62,127 nucleotides of DNA from an uncultured bacterium (GTDB taxonomy: Bacteria; Actinomycetota; Coriobacteriia; Coriobacteriales; Atopobiaceae): assembly GCA_905214865.1 (NCBI GenBank), contig CAJMNO010000012.1, positions 1 through 62,127 of the forward strand, written 5' to 3'. This document shows positions 33,060 through 41,547 of this stretch, piece by piece. Numbering within the stretch: position 1 is the stretch's first letter; every line of letters starts with the position of its first letter. The translations under genes and the position numbers were made by a program. The notes under the pieces were generated by a model that saw nothing but the letters and a program-made list of their open reading frames with translations, searched no databases and was not told the origin of the DNA.

Positions 33060-35672
33060 GTGAAGCTTGTTGTAACCGAGAAGAACGACGCGGCGCAGCA
33101 GATAGCGCGGCTCCTCTCCACCTCGGGCAAGCCCAAGGCGGACAAGGTGTACGACACGCCCGTGTACCGGTTCTCGCATGACGGCGAGGAGTGGGTGACC
33201 ATCGGCCTGCGCGGCCACATCATGGCCCCCGACTTCCCGCCCGAGCTCAAGTACGACCGCAAGGAGGGGTGGTACGGCCTCACCGCCGAGGGGGAGCACC
33301 TGCCAGCACGCCTTCCCGACGACCTCGCCAAGCCACCCTACGAGACCAAGCGCAAGCCCTTCCTCAAGGACGGCATCGACATCAAGGGGTGGAAGGTCCC
33401 GAGCCTTCCGTACCTCGTGTGGGCACCCATCGAGAAGCTTCCGGCGGAGAAGGGCATCATCCGCGCCCTCAAGAACCTCGCCAAGAAGGCGGACTCCATC
33501 GTGATCGGCACGGACTTCGACCGCGAGGGCGAGCTCATCGGCTCGGACGCCCTGAGGCAGATGCGCCAGGTGGCGCCCGACACGCCCGTCTCGCGCGCCC
33601 GCTACTCCGCCTTCACCAAGGCCGAGATCGACCATGCCTTCCAGAACCTCGTGGAGCTTGACCAGGACCTGGCGGACGCGGGCGAGAGCCGCCAGTACAT
33701 CGACCTCATCTGGGGCGCGGTCCTCACGCGCTACCTCACCATGGCCCGCTTTGGCGGCTTTGGCAACGTGCGCAGCGCCGGTCGCGTCCAGACCCCCACG
33801 CTCGCGCTGGTGGTGCAGAAGGAGCGCGAGCGCCAGGCGTTCGTCCCCGAGGACTACTGGGTGCTGTGGGGCATGCTCGCCCCCAAGGGCTCGGCGTCGG
33901 AGGACGACGCCTTCAAGGCGACCCACGCAACCGCGCGCTTCAAGAACAAGGCAGCGGCGGACGCGGCGTTCGCGCGCGTGAGGGACGCGAGCGAGGCCAG
34001 GGTCCTCTCCGTCGAGAAGAGGCGCCGCACCACCAACCCGCCCGCCCCGTTCAACACTACGACCATGCAGACCGCCGCGGCGGCGGAGGGGATCAGCCCC
34101 GCCCGCGCCATGAGGCTCGCCGAGTCGCTCTACATGGACGGCCTCATCAGCTACCCGCGCGTGGACAACACCGTCTACCCCAAGTCGCTCGACCTCAAGG
34201 CCTGCGTGCGGACCCTCTCCGAGGTGCCCCAGTACCGGCCCACCTGCCAGGCGCTCCTCTCCGGGGGCCCGCTCCACGCCACGCGCGGCAAGCAGGAGAC
34301 CACCGACCACCCGCCCATTTACCCAACGGCGGCGGCCGACCCGGGAAGCCTCCAGCCCGCCGAGTGGAAGCTGTACAACCTCATCGCGCGCAGGTTCCTC
34401 GCCACGCTCGGCGACCCCTGCGTTACCGAGGGGACCAAGCTCACCTTCGACGTGGAGGGGGAGCGCTTCACGAGCTCCGGCACCGTGGTGGTGGAGCCCG
34501 GGTTCCGCGCCATCTACCCCTATGGGCAGCGCAAGGACGAGCAGCTTCCCATGCTCTCGGAGGGCGACGTCTGCGACGTCCGCAAGATGACGCTCGACGC
34601 CAAGCAGACCGAGCCTCCCGCCCGCTACAGCCAGGGTCGTCTCATCCAGGAGATGGAGAAGTGCGGCCTGGGCACCAAGTCCACGCGCGCCTCGATCATC
34701 CAGCGCCTGTACGACGTGAAGTACCTCAAGAACGACCCCGTCGAGCCCAGCCAGCTGGGCATGGCGGTCATCGACGCCCTCACCGAGTACGCGCCCCGCA
34801 TCACCAGCCCGAGCATGACCTCCGAGCTCGAGGACGACATGACCAAGGTCGCCGAGGGGGCCGACACCCAGGAGGACGTGGTCACGCACTCGCGCGCGCT
34901 GCTCTCCGGCGTGATGGGCGCCCTGATCGAGCACAAGGACGACCTGGGCAACGCCATCGCCGATGCCGTGACGGCCGACGCCAAGGTGGGCGTGTGCCCC
35001 AAGTGCGGCAAGGACCTGGTCATGAAGACCTCCGCCAAGACGCGCGGGAGCTTCATCGGCTGCATGGGCTGGCCCGACTGCGACGTGACCTATCCCGTCC
35101 CGTCCAAGGTCAAGGTCGAGCCCATCGAGGGCGAGGCGGGCGTGTGCCCGGTGTGCGGCGCCCCCCGCATCAAGTGCAAACCGTTCCGCTCCAAGGCGTA
35201 CGAGATCTGCGTGAATCCCGCCTGCCCCACCAACCGGGAGCCCGACATCGTGGTGGGCACCTGCCCCGTCTGCGAAGCGGACGGGCGCCACGGCGACCTC
35301 GTAGCCCACAAGAGCGAGAAGACGGGTAGGCGCTTCATCCGCTGCACCAACTACGACGTCTGCGGGGTGAGCTACCCGCTGCCCCAGCGCGGCGAGCTGC
35401 ACGCCACGGGCGAGACCTGCCCCGACTGCGGGGCGCCCATCGTGGAGGTCGTGACCGCCAGGGGCCCCTGGCGCATCTGCGTCAACATGAACTGCCCCGG
35501 CAAGGAGAAGAAGGCCACCTCCCGGGCCGGGAGGGGTCGTGGCACCTCCGCGTCCGCGAAGGCATCTGGCGCAAAGCGCGGTACGAGGGCCAAGTCGACC
35601 AAGTCCGCCAAGGCCAAGTCCGCGGGGGGCAAGTCTTCCAAGGCCGAGTCCTCCGCCAAGGGGGAGTCGTAG
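33060..35672 (+). CDS. topA: Type IA DNA topoisomerase, archaeal-like topoisomerase I
   Basis: An 870-residue type IA topoisomerase relaxing negative supercoils. The Toprim site is GTDFDREGE with D152, D154 and E157. The catalytic tyrosine is Y365 in LISYPRVDN. Bacterial enzymes usually read YxRTDS, while this form resembles archaeal topoisomerases. The C terminus has several zinc-finger modules (CPKCGKDL, CPVCGAP, CPVCEADG, CPDCGAP) and then a Lys/Ala/Ser-rich basic tail from ~815. It starts with GTG immediately after tatC. Whether another TopA exists elsewhere is unknown. Confidence 0.9.
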   Translation: MKLVVTEKNDAAQQIARLLSTSGKPKADKVYDTPVYRFSHDGEEWVTIGLRGHIMAPDFPPELKYDRKEGWYGLTAEGEHLPARLPDDLAKPPYETKRKPFLKDGIDIKGWKVPSLPYLVWAPIEKLPAEKGIIRALKNLAKKADSIVIGTDFDREGELIGSDALRQMRQVAPDTPVSRARYSAFTKAEIDHAFQNLVELDQDLADAGESRQYIDLIWGAVLTRYLTMARFGGFGNVRSAGRVQTPTLALVVQKERERQAFVPEDYWVLWGMLAPKGSASEDDAFKATHATARFKNKAAADAAFARVRDASEARVLSVEKRRRTTNPPAPFNTTTMQTAAAAEGISPARAMRLAESLYMDGLISYPRVDNTVYPKSLDLKACVRTLSEVPQYRPTCQALLSGGPLHATRGKQETTDHPPIYPTAAADPGSLQPAEWKLYNLIARRFLATLGDPCVTEGTKLTFDVEGERFTSSGTVVVEPGFRAIYPYGQRKDEQLPMLSEGDVCDVRKMTLDAKQTEPPARYSQGRLIQEMEKCGLGTKSTRASIIQRLYDVKYLKNDPVEPSQLGMAVIDALTEYAPRITSPSMTSELEDDMTKVAEGADTQEDVVTHSRALLSGVMGALIEHKDDLGNAIADAVTADAKVGVCPKCGKDLVMKTSAKTRGSFIGCMGWPDCDVTYPVPSKVKVEPIEGEAGVCPVCGAPRIKCKPFRSKAYEICVNPACPTNREPDIVVGTCPVCEADGRHGDLVAHKSEKTGRRFIRCTNYDVCGVSYPLPQRGELHATGETCPDCGAPIVEVVTARGPWRICVNMNCPGKEKKATSRAGRGRGTSASAKASGAKRGTRAKSTKSAKAKSAGGKSSKAESSAKGES

Positions 35673-35694
35673 GGGCACGTCCCACGCGATGCCA

Positions 35695-35725
35695 ACGCCC
35701 CCGCTGCCGAGCGCGGCGGGGGCGT
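35695..35725 (+). terminator. Terminator after the topoisomerase gene
   Basis: ACGCCCCCGC (35695-35704) pairs perfectly with GCGGGGGCGT (35716-35725), followed by CTCTCTCCCC. It lies 23 bp after the stop codon and precedes a new promoter for tmk. Confidence 0.7.
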
Positions 35726-35783
35726 CTCTCTCCCCAGCCTCTGCGCGCGTCCCCGTGACCACGGGCGCGCCACACCAACCTGC

Positions 35784-35789
35784 TAGAGT
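35784..35789 (+). promoter_or_regulatory. Putative -10 element (TAGAGT) of the tmk-holB-ricT operon
   Basis: TAGAGT sits 38 bp before the tmk ATG. It fits the same position and pattern as the other -10-only promoters in the window. Confidence 0.35.
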
Positions 35790-35826
35790 AAGCTGTCCCA
35801 GACCGCCAGCACACCATGGAGCCGCC

Positions 35827-36510
35827 ATGCCAAGCACCAGCACCGCACCAGGCACGTCGCATGTGCGCGGCGCGTTCGTGACGCTCGAGGGGATCGACGG
35901 CTGCGGCAAGTCGACGCAGGCCACGATTCTGGCGGCCAGGCTGCAGTCTGAGGGCTGGGAGGTCGCGCGGCTTCGCGAGCCCGGCGGCACGGTCATAGGC
36001 GAGAAGGTGCGCTCGATCCTCCTCGACCCCGCCAACGCCGGCATGTGCGACCGCGCCGAGCTGCTGCTGTACGAGGCCTCGCGCGCCCAGCTGGTGTGCG
36101 AGGTCATTGTCCCCGCGCTCGAGCGGGGTGCCGTGGTGGTGTGCGACCGGTTCCACGACTCCACGTTTGCCTACCAGGCGGGGGGCCGCGGGCTCTCGGA
36201 GGACCTGGTGGACGAGGCGAACCGTCTGGGCACCTGCGGCGTGACGCCCGACGTCACGATCGTGCTGGACCTGGATCCCCGGGTCGCCTTCGCGCGTGCC
36301 ACCAGGGGAGGTGCCGACCGCCTGGAGGCGGAGGGCCTTGCCTTCCAGGAGCGCGTGCGCGCGGGCTACGCCCGGCTCGCCCGGCGCGATCCTGACCGTG
36401 TCCGCATGGTGGACGGCGCGGGGGACGTCTCGCTCGTCTCGTCCCGCATCGACGCCTGCCTGGGAGAGGCCCTCCCGTGGCTGGGCGGCGGGGTGGTCGA
36501 GCATGGCTAG
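35827..36510 (+). CDS. tmk: Thymidylate kinase
   Basis: A 227-residue kinase phosphorylating dTMP to dTDP. Walker A is EGIDGCGKST, the dTMP/magnesium loop is REPGGT, and CDRFHDSTFAYQ carries the DR(Y/F) motif. The first ~12 residues precede the conserved start, so a slightly later start is possible. It overlaps holB by 8 bp, an arrangement seen in many bacteria. Confidence 0.95.
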   Translation: MPSTSTAPGTSHVRGAFVTLEGIDGCGKSTQATILAARLQSEGWEVARLREPGGTVIGEKVRSILLDPANAGMCDRAELLLYEASRAQLVCEVIVPALERGAVVVCDRFHDSTFAYQAGGRGLSEDLVDEANRLGTCGVTPDVTIVLDLDPRVAFARATRGGADRLEAEGLAFQERVRAGYARLARRDPDRVRMVDGAGDVSLVSSRIDACLGEALPWLGGGVVEHG

Positions 36511-37654
36511 CGTCGACGGCGTGCCGCTGCCCGCGGCACTCGCGTGCCTCTCCCAGCAGCCGCGCGTCCAGGAGTTCCTGGGCGACGCCGTGAGGGAGGG
36601 TCGGGTCTCGCACGCCTACCTCTTCGTGGGTGCCCCGGGGTCCGGCATGGACGAGGCGGCACGGGCCCTGGCGCAGTGCATCGTGTGCCCCAACGGGGGA
36701 GACGGCACCTGCGACGAGTGCATTCGCGTCTCGCATGGGACGCACCCCGATGTCCACGTGTACGAGCCGGGGAGCGTGACCGGCTACCTGGTGTCACAGG
36801 TGAGGGAGCTCATCGCCGACGTGAGCCTGGCGCCCGTGCGCGCCCCCGGCAAGGTCTACGTGATTCGCGAGGCTGCCCTCCTGCGGGGCGCCGCCGCCAA
36901 CGCGCTCCTCAAGACCATCGAGGAGCCGCCGGAGGGCGTCTACTTCATCCTCATCGCCCGTACCGCCGCGGCACTGCTGCCCACCATCGTGAGCCGCTGC
37001 CAGCAGGTGCCCTTCCGCATCGTGAGCCCGGACGCCGCCCAGCGCGCGGTGGAGGCCAAGAGCGGAATCGGCGGGACCGACGCGCGCGTCGCCCTGAGCG
37101 TGGCGGGCACGCCCGACCGCGCCGCCGAGTTCCTGGCCTCGTCCGGGCGCAGGGAGGTGCGCCGCCTGGTGGTGCAGACGTTGGGCGAGCTCGCGAACGA
37201 CGACTCCTGGGACGTTCTCGTGGCGGCACGCCAGATCGTGGAGGCGGTCAAGGCGCCGCTGGCGGACGTGCGGAGCGCCCAGGAGGCGGCCCTTGGCCAG
37301 GATGGCGACTACCTGCCCGCGAAGGCGCTCAAGCAGCTTGAGGACGCCAACAGGCGCGAGCTCACCGCCCGGGAGCGTTCGGGTATGATGGAGGCGCTGT
37401 CGGCCGCGGAGTCCCTGCTCAGAGACGTCCTCCTGCGCTGCGAGGGCATCCCCGAGGGCATCGTCAACGAGGACGCGGCAGACGTGGTCGACCGCCTTGC
37501 CTCCTCCACCCCAACGGAGGGCGTGGTGCGCGCCCTGGAGGCCGTGCGGTCGGCGGCGGACGACCTCGCCCACAACGTAACACCCCAGCTGGCCATCGAG
37601 GCCATGCTTCTCTCTGTCAAGGAGGCACTCGCATGCCCACCGTCATACCGGTGA
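36503..37654 (+). CDS. holB: DNA polymerase III delta' subunit
   Basis: A 383-residue clamp-loader subunit. The zinc module CIVCPNGGDGTCDECIRV is at about 54-71, and the sensor region KTIEEPPEGVYFIL and TIVSRCQQVPF are typical. The P-loop reads GAPGSGM, lacking the lysine, which is expected because delta' does not hydrolyse ATP. The ATG at 36503 lies inside the end of tmk, and its own end overlaps ricT by 22 bp, so all three genes are translated from one message. Confidence 0.92.
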   Translation: MASVDGVPLPAALACLSQQPRVQEFLGDAVREGRVSHAYLFVGAPGSGMDEAARALAQCIVCPNGGDGTCDECIRVSHGTHPDVHVYEPGSVTGYLVSQVRELIADVSLAPVRAPGKVYVIREAALLRGAAANALLKTIEEPPEGVYFILIARTAAALLPTIVSRCQQVPFRIVSPDAAQRAVEAKSGIGGTDARVALSVAGTPDRAAEFLASSGRREVRRLVVQTLGELANDDSWDVLVAARQIVEAVKAPLADVRSAQEAALGQDGDYLPAKALKQLEDANRRELTARERSGMMEALSAAESLLRDVLLRCEGIPEGIVNEDAADVVDRLASSTPTEGVVRALEAVRSAADDLAHNVTPQLAIEAMLLSVKEALACPPSYR

Positions 37655-39213
37655 AGTTCAAGTATGCCGCCCGAGACCTGTGGTTCAATCCCCGCGAGAC
37701 CGGGGCGCAGGAGGGCGACCACGTGATCTGCTCGACCGAGCGCGGGGCCGAGATCGGCCTTGCCACCATGGACGCCCGCGAGGTCAGCAGCAACGAGCTG
37801 CGCGACATGATCGGCGAGTCCAAGCTCCAGCCCGTGGTGCGCATCTGCACCGAGGGCGACCTGGACCGCGCCGAGGAGCTCGCGCAGCGGGGCGACGACG
37901 CGCTCCCCGTGTTCCGGCGCCTGGTGCACGAGTCGGGCCTCGACATGAAGCCCGTGGGCGTGGAGTACCTGTTTGGCGGCGAGAAGGTCGTGTGCTACTT
38001 CAGCGCCGAGGAGCGCGTGGACTTTCGCCAGCTGGTCCGCGACCTGTCGCACGAGCTGCACGAGCGCATCGACATGCGCCAGATCGGCGTGCGCGAGGAG
38101 GCCGCGATCGTGGGCGGCTTTGGCCACTGCGGGCAGGAGCTGTGCTGCGCGCGCTTCGGCCACCAGTTCGAGCCCGTCTCCATCCGCATGGCCAAGGAGC
38201 AGGACCTCCCGCTCAACTCCAACAAGATCAGCGGCGCCTGCGGCAGGCTCATGTGCTGCCTGCGCTACGAGTTCGAGGCCTACCGCGACTTCAAGCAGCG
38301 CGCGCCCAAGCGCAACGCGGTGATCGACACGCCGCTGGGCAAGGCCAAGATCGTGGAGTACGACACGCCCAAGGAGCAGCTCTGCCTGCGCATCGAGAAC
38401 GGCAAGACCGTCCGCATCCCGCTCGCCGACATGGCCACCTCCGAGGCAGCGGTCAAGAAGAGCGAGGAGCTCCATTGCCCCTGCCGTCCCGACACCGTCA
38501 CGCGCGAGGCGCTGGACAGGCTCCAGTCGCCCGACGTGCAGATGGCGCTCGCGGAGCTCGACCGCAAGAACGGCGTCACCCCCGCCGAGTCGTTCGAGGC
38601 GGAGGACATCTTCGTGGAGACCAGGCGCAAGCGCCGTCGCCGCGGGGGAGAGGGGCAGGAGGCCTCCGGCCAGCGGCAGCGTCCCGAGGGCTCCGTGCGC
38701 CGTCGCGGCGGCCAGCCCGAGGCCGGCGAGGCGGAGGCCAAGGGCGGCGCACGCCAGGGCGGGGAGCCGTCCGCCCGTCGCCGCCGCAAGAAGGTCTCCG
38801 CGGCCGCCCCGACCACCGAGGGCGTGCCCGAGGCCACGCACCGCAGGAGGCGCCACCACAGCGCCTCGGGCGAGGGCGCTCCCGCACAGGGGGGAGACGC
38901 GCGCTCCCAGCAGCCCCAGCAGCGCAAGGAGGGGCAGGGGCGCGACGGCTCGCAGAAGCCCAAGGGCATGCAGCCCAGCAGGCGCCGCCGGCACCCCGGC
39001 GACCGCGGCGGCCAGCAGGCCCAGCAGGGGTCGGCGGGCGGCCAGCAGCAGCGCCAGGGCAGGCAGAAGCCGGCGCAGGGCGGCGGCAAGTCTCAGCCCA
39101 CGGGCGAGGCGGGGGACGCCCAGCAGAGGCGTCGCCGGCGCCACCGCGGGGGCCGCGGCCACGGCAAGGGCGGCGACGCCCCGTCCGCCGGCGGTGACGG
39201 CTCCGCCTCATAG
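37633..39213 (+). CDS. ricT: PSP1-domain protein (RicT/YaaT family) with long basic tail
   Basis: A 526-residue protein. Residues 1-~280 match RicT, part of the RicAFT complex that in Bacillus binds [4Fe-4S] clusters and guides RNase Y processing. Conserved cysteines are in GHCGQELCCARF and ACGRLMCCLRYE. From ~325 to the end is a 200-residue Arg/Gly/Gln-rich low-complexity tail with repeated RRRRRH- and QQ-rich stretches, far beyond the usual ~270-residue family size. The tail has RNA-binding character. It overlaps holB. Confidence 0.9.
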   Translation: MPTVIPVKFKYAARDLWFNPRETGAQEGDHVICSTERGAEIGLATMDAREVSSNELRDMIGESKLQPVVRICTEGDLDRAEELAQRGDDALPVFRRLVHESGLDMKPVGVEYLFGGEKVVCYFSAEERVDFRQLVRDLSHELHERIDMRQIGVREEAAIVGGFGHCGQELCCARFGHQFEPVSIRMAKEQDLPLNSNKISGACGRLMCCLRYEFEAYRDFKQRAPKRNAVIDTPLGKAKIVEYDTPKEQLCLRIENGKTVRIPLADMATSEAAVKKSEELHCPCRPDTVTREALDRLQSPDVQMALAELDRKNGVTPAESFEAEDIFVETRRKRRRRGGEGQEASGQRQRPEGSVRRRGGQPEAGEAEAKGGARQGGEPSARRRRKKVSAAAPTTEGVPEATHRRRRHHSASGEGAPAQGGDARSQQPQQRKEGQGRDGSQKPKGMQPSRRRRHPGDRGGQQAQQGSAGGQQQRQGRQKPAQGGGKSQPTGEAGDAQQRRRRRHRGGRGHGKGGDAPSAGGDGSAS

Positions 39214-39220
39214 GACGCCA

Positions 39221-39254
39221 AGGGGACCTCGTCCGGGCAACGGGCGGGGTCCCT
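39221..39254 (+). terminator. Possible weak terminator after ricT
   Basis: AGGGGACC near 39221 can pair with GGTCCCT near 39248-39254, followed by CTCCC. The stem is only 7-8 bp with a long loop, so this is a weak call. Confidence 0.3.
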
Positions 39255-39343
39255 CTCCCATGCGCGGCGCCCCCGCCGCACGTCCCGTTTTTGTCCGCAC
39301 CCCACCCCATACTGAAACACGTGTTCGGTGGGAAGGGGACGCG

Positions 39344-39685
39344 ATGGAGATGCCACGTGTGACGCCGCACGCACGGGGCCCTCGGGGAGTGGGCCCCGGG
39401 GCCGGCGGGGGAGAGACCGTGCCACGCAGGAGGCTCTATGTGGAGGTGGAGTCCAGGACCGATGCCGAGGGCCGCATCACGCCGCTCGTGGTGGTGTGGC
39501 GCGACGGCGTGAGGTACCACATAGACCGGGTGACGGAGGCGCGCAAGGCGTACTCGCCAAGAACGTGCTCGGCGGGGCTCAGGTACTCGGTCTGCGTGGG
39601 CGGGACGCAGACCTACCTGTTCTACGAGGGCCCGCGCTGGTTCGTGGAGGCAAAGGTCCCGCCTGCCTCGCCGGACGCCCTGTGA
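39344..39685 (+). CDS. Small uncharacterised protein
   Basis: A 113-residue protein I cannot assign. A Gly/Pro/Arg-rich N-terminal stretch of about 30 residues precedes a compact beta-rich segment: RRRLYVEVESRT, PLVVVWRDGVRYHIDRV, YLFYEGPRWFVE. The alternation of strands and the ending aromatic cluster resemble small actinobacterial single-sheet proteins of unknown function. The ATG at 39344 has GGAAGGGG 5 bp upstream. It lies 68 bp before the QueD-like gene and may be co-transcribed with it. Confidence 0.7.
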   Translation: MEMPRVTPHARGPRGVGPGAGGGETVPRRRLYVEVESRTDAEGRITPLVVVWRDGVRYHIDRVTEARKAYSPRTCSAGLRYSVCVGGTQTYLFYEGPRWFVEAKVPPASPDAL

Positions 39686-39753
39686 AAGAATGGCCCCTGT
39701 ATGGACGAGGGCCGGGCGGCGCGAGGACTCGCCGCCGCGGAAGGGGAGGACCC

Positions 39754-40182
39754 ATGGGATACGGACTCAAGACGGAGGCGAGCTTTGACGGGGCTCACTT
39801 CCTCACCGACTACTACGGCAAGTGCGAGAACCTGCACGGGCACCGCTGGCGCGTGGTGGCCTACCTTCGCCAGGACGGCCTGAGGGACGAGGGCACCATG
39901 CGCGACATGGTGCTCGACTTCGGCGTCTTCAAGAGGGCGGTGCGAGAGGAGGTGGGCGCGCTGGACCACACCTTCCTGGTGGAGGAGGGCTCGCTCAAGC
40001 CGGGCACCCTCAGGGCCCTCACGGAGGACGAGGGGTTCAGGCTCACCATGCTGCCCTTCCGCACCACGGCCGAGAACCTCGCCCGCTACTTCGCCGAGCG
40101 CCTGCTGGCGCGCGACCTGCCGGTGAGCCAGGTGGACGTGTACGAGACGCCGCTCAACTGCGCCAGCTACTTCGTGGAGTAG
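39754..40182 (+). CDS. queD: 6-pyruvoyl-tetrahydropterin synthase / QueD-like protein
   Basis: A 142-residue zinc enzyme of the PTPS/QueD family. Zinc ligands are in FDGAHF and HGHRW, a candidate catalytic Cys is in YYGKCENLHGH, and a Asp-His pair is in ALDHTF. The final conserved Glu is in YETPLNCASY. QueD makes 6-carboxytetrahydropterin for queuosine. Other queuosine genes are absent here, so the pathway is inferred. The ATG is preceded by GGGGAGGA 4 bp upstream. Confidence 0.85.
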   Translation: MGYGLKTEASFDGAHFLTDYYGKCENLHGHRWRVVAYLRQDGLRDEGTMRDMVLDFGVFKRAVREEVGALDHTFLVEEGSLKPGTLRALTEDEGFRLTMLPFRTTAENLARYFAERLLARDLPVSQVDVYETPLNCASYFVE

Positions 40183-40320
40183 GGGCAAGGCGGGCTCCCG
40201 CGGCCGGCGGGAGGGGAGGGGCGACGTCGGGTGGCTCCTCTCGCCTGTCGTTAGGTCCATGCCACCGCTGTGCGCTCCGTCCCAGGATGGCGTCCCAGGG
40301 GAGAGGGGCGCGGCAAGGGA

Positions 40321-40351
40321 GGAGCCACCCGTCCGAGGGACGGATGGCTCC
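40321..40351. terminator. Bidirectional terminator between queD and malic enzyme genes
   Basis: GGAGCCACCCGTCC (40321-40334) pairs with GGACGGATGGCTCC (40338-40351), a 14-bp stem with one mismatch and a 3-nt loop. It lies between convergent genes. Confidence 0.7.
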
Positions 40352-40389
40352 CGTGATGCCTGCCGTTGGGTGTGGCCCGCCGCGCGGGG

Positions 40390-41544
40390 CTAGTCTGCCA
40401 CGTGCTCCGCGACGGCCTTGGCCACCACGTCCGCCACGCCCTTGTCCAGCGCGGATGGGATGATGTTCTGGGGTCCCAGCTCGCCCTCGGGAATCAGGCT
40501 GGCAATCGCCTTCGCCGCGGCGACCTCCATCTCCTCGGTGATCTCCCTCGCGCGCGCCTTGAGCGCCCCCTTGAAGATGCCGGGGAACACCAGCACGTTG
40601 TTGATCTGGTTGGGGAAGTCGGAGCGGCCGGTGCCCACGACCTCCGCGCCGGCGGCGAGCGCCTCGTCGGGCATGATCTCGGGCACGGGGTTGGCCATGG
40701 GGAACACGATGGCGTGACTCATGCTCGCGACCATCTCGCGCGAGACCAGGTTGCCGCGGGAGACGCCCACGAAGGCGTCCGCGCCGCGCAGGGCGTCCGC
40801 GAGCGTGCCGTGCTCGTGGTTGGCGTTGGTGATGTGGCTGATGGCCTCCTGGCCGGCGTTGAGGCCCTCGTCGCCCTCGCAGATGATGCCATTGACGTCG
40901 CACATGACCACGTTGCCAAAGCCCATGTGCGAGAGCAGCGTGCCGATGGCGCAGCCGGCGGCACCGGCGCCGTTGATCACGATCTTGACGGAGCCCATCC
41001 GCTTGCCGGTGACCTTGAGCGCGTTCATCATGGCGGCGGCGACCACGATTGCGGTGCCGTGCTGGTCGTCGTGGAAGACGGGGATGTCGCAGACCTCCTT
41101 GAGCCTGCGCTCGATCTCGAAGCAGCGCGGGGCGGCGATGTCCTCCAGGTTGATGCCGCCAAAGCTCTTGCTGATCAGCTGCACCGTGCGTACGAACTCG
41201 TCGGTGTCGTGGGTGTCCACGCAGATGGGGAAGGCGTCGACGTCGCCAAACTCCTTGAACAGCGCGCACTTGCCCTCCATCACGGGCATGCCGGCGGCGG
41301 GGCCGATGTCGCCCAGGCCCAGGATGGCGGTGCCGTCCGTGATCACGGCCACCAGGTTGCCGCGGCGCGTGAGCTCCCAGCTCTTCTGGTAGTCCGCCTG
41401 AATCTGGCGGCAGGGCTCCGCGACGCCCGGGGTGTACATCAGAGAGAGGTCGTCTCGCGTCTCCACGTGCTTGCGCGACACCACCTCGATCTTCCCATGC
41501 AGTTGCTCGTGAAGCTCCAGGCTCCTCCTGCTGGTCTCGTCCAT
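40390..41544 (-). CDS. NAD(P)-dependent malic enzyme (oxaloacetate-decarboxylating)
   Basis: A 384-residue short bacterial malic enzyme that decarboxylates malate to pyruvate. Seen are the substrate tyrosine in LSLMYTPGVAEPC, the divalent-metal and catalytic region CALFKEFGDVDAFPI, FHDDQHGTA, and the nucleotide-binding GAGAAGCAIG. It lacks the phosphotransacetylase-like extension of MaeB. It starts 3 bp after the fumarase stop, so the two genes form an operon converting fumarate through malate to pyruvate. Confidence 0.94.
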   Translation of the reverse strand: MDETSRRSLELHEQLHGKIEVVSRKHVETRDDLSLMYTPGVAEPCRQIQADYQKSWELTRRGNLVAVITDGTAILGLGDIGPAAGMPVMEGKCALFKEFGDVDAFPICVDTHDTDEFVRTVQLISKSFGGINLEDIAAPRCFEIERRLKEVCDIPVFHDDQHGTAIVVAAAMMNALKVTGKRMGSVKIVINGAGAAGCAIGTLLSHMGFGNVVMCDVNGIICEGDEGLNAGQEAISHITNANHEHGTLADALRGADAFVGVSRGNLVSREMVASMSHAIVFPMANPVPEIMPDEALAAGAEVVGTGRSDFPNQINNVLVFPGIFKGALKARAREITEEMEVAAAKAIASLIPEGELGPQNIIPSALDKGVADVVAKAVAEHVAD

Positions 41545-41547
41545 GTT

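Noticed and set aside
36296..36502. N-terminal extension of HolB inside tmk
   Set aside because: The extension is the wrong-frame translation of tmk. The ATG at 36503 gives the normal delta' start.
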